Below the pieces are notes generated by a model that did not search any database, was not told the DNA's origin, and worked only from the letters and a program-made list of their open reading frames with translations. A program made the position numbers and the translations under genes. This document shows positions 61,220 to 64,000 of a stretch of 64,000 bases of DNA, piece after piece (position 1 is the first letter of the stretch; each line of letters starts with the position of its first letter). Source of the DNA: Caulobacter mirabilis (lineage in GTDB: Bacteria; Pseudomonadota; Alphaproteobacteria; Caulobacterales; Caulobacteraceae); assembly GCF_002749615.1 (NCBI RefSeq), contig NZ_CP024201.1, positions 4,293,501 to 4,357,500 on the forward strand. Reading direction: 5' to 3'.

Positions 61220-61612
61220 CTACAGGTCGATACGCGCGTAGGCCTGCTTCACCGCCGCCCAGCTCGGACGATCCAGGACGTCGTGCAGGTTCTTCCCGAA
61301 GTCGTCGATATCGACATCCCCTGGGCAGACGATCGGGACGCCAGCGTCAGCGCCTTGACGCGCCGATGTCGTCAGCGATTGGTGGAACGGCCGGATTGAA
61401 GCATCGACAAGGTCATCGAGATCTTGGGAGCTGTTCTCGATGGTTTCGAAGGCATAGCCGTCGGCCAAAGGCGGACCACGGCCGCGAAAGGCGCCTCGAT
61501 GCTATCGATATCGTCGGGGGTCGCACACCGTTGGAACGCCTCGGGTCAGCCCGGAACTCGGCGCACCGACGATCGCCGGCGTGCGGGTGGCTGGTGATGT
61601 TTGTGAAACGGG
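61220..61612 (-). pseudogene. Frameshifted, 5'-truncated gene remnant of unknown family
   Basis: A coherent protein-like reading continues on the minus strand only if two frameshifts are allowed, near 61543 and 61468. The pieces read ...SHPHAGDRRCAEFRADP / EAFQRCATPDDIDSIEAPFAAVVR / LADGYAFETIENSSQDLDD..., ending YARIDL at a stop at 61220. The 5' end runs into the terminator of the ribosomal operon, so the start is gone. I do not recognise the family. The alternative is three unrelated short frames. Confidence 0.4.
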
Positions 61613-61617
61613 GATAG

Positions 61618-61641
61618 GCCCGCGGCTTTTGGCCTGCGGGC
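61618..61641 (-). terminator. Hairpin ending the ribosomal operon
   Basis: GCCCGC (61618-61623) and GCGGGC (61636-61641) with an inner GGC/GCC pairing, about 30 bp past tRNA-fMet on the minus strand. Only a short, broken T-run follows. Confidence 0.5.
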
Positions 61642-61669
61642 TGAGTGTGTGTGTTGTGATTTGGGGTGT

Positions 61670-61746
<77 letters not shown>

Positions 61747-61813
61747 GCCGTGGGGTATCGTTGGGAAGGGTCAGGCTGGCTCTGTGTTGATCAGAGGAGA
61801 CATCCCTTCGGCG

Positions 61814-61931
61814 GACCTGGCGGCGACCTACTCTCCCGCGCCTTAAGACGAAGTACCATTGGCCCTGGGGGACTTAACGACCGAGTTCGGAATGGGATCG
61901 GGTGGGGAACCCCCGGCATAGCCACCAGGTC
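61814..61931 (-). rRNA. rrf: 5S ribosomal RNA
   Basis: 118 nt whose ends pair (GACCTGG at the 5' end, CCAGGTC at the 3' end). Internal landmarks include CCCGATCCCATTCCGAACTCGG and AGTAGGTCG near the end. It lies between 23S and tRNA-fMet. Ends were set by the terminal stem and may be off by a few bases. Confidence 0.95.
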
Positions 61932-62011
61932 GGCGGAAGGGATGTTTAAGAAGACATCGATTGTCGGACGTATGATGTATTGGTGCGCATGATCATGAGT
62001 TCAACTAAGAA

Positions 62012-64000
<1,989 letters not shown>

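Overview
This is high-GC DNA from an alphaproteobacterium, most likely in or near Caulobacterales. The signs are five TonB-dependent receptors (TBDRs), three ECF-sigma/FecR pairs, a SapC-family gene, and a ribosomal operon read as 23S - 5S - tRNA-fMet. I could not run a search, so the taxonomic call is inferred from gene content. I see no integrase, IS element or CRISPR array.

Layout. (1) 1-8127: a TonB (cut by the window edge) and a small STN-TonB_C protein face a methyltransferase - sigma - FecR - STN-receptor series. This is followed by a glycosyltransferase, a polysaccharide-deacetylase-like protein and a second, paralogous methyltransferase. (2) 8260-18720: a catabolic island. A TetR regulator is divergent from MaoC - MFS symporter - acyl-CoA ligase - enoyl-CoA-hydratase-like protein, which converges on a receptor plus secreted CocE-type hydrolase pair. 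A tandem TetR protein follows. A near-identical palindrome lies in front of both the MaoC operon and the receptor operon. (3) 19043-23667: receptor, PhoD-type phosphatase and class A acid phosphatase. (4) 23664-28226: SapC, FdhD, MobA and an FdhF/YdeP-type molybdoenzyme. (5) 28461-46684: a two-partner-secretion locus with an FhaC/ShlB transporter, a DUF2341-LamG-ExbB fusion, ExbD, a TonB-like protein, a porin, a small coiled-coil protein and a 3,825-residue FHA-type exoprotein. (6) 46955-51028: a small LuxR-type regulator, FecR, sigma, TonB, a second STN-TonB_C protein and an orphan OmpR-type regulator whose receiver lacks the phospho-acceptor Asp. (7) 51148-60855: an STN receptor divergent from a third sigma-FecR pair, then a large receptor divergent from an S9 peptidase. 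(8) 60856-64000: a terminator, a frameshifted gene remnant, tRNA-fMet, 5S and the 3' part of 23S, all rRNA genes on the minus strand.

How the genes may work together. The theme is energised traffic across the envelope and its control by cell-surface signalling. The two most unusual arrangements are the two-partner-secretion locus with its own ExbB-ExbD-TonB motor and porin, and the twice-occurring module of TonB + soluble STN-TonB_C protein next to sigma/FecR. In the second copy that module sits immediately upstream of the secretion locus on the same strand, so it may control it. The catabolic island can be read as one route: receptor import, periplasmic ester or amide cleavage, symport of the acid, CoA activation, then hydratase steps.
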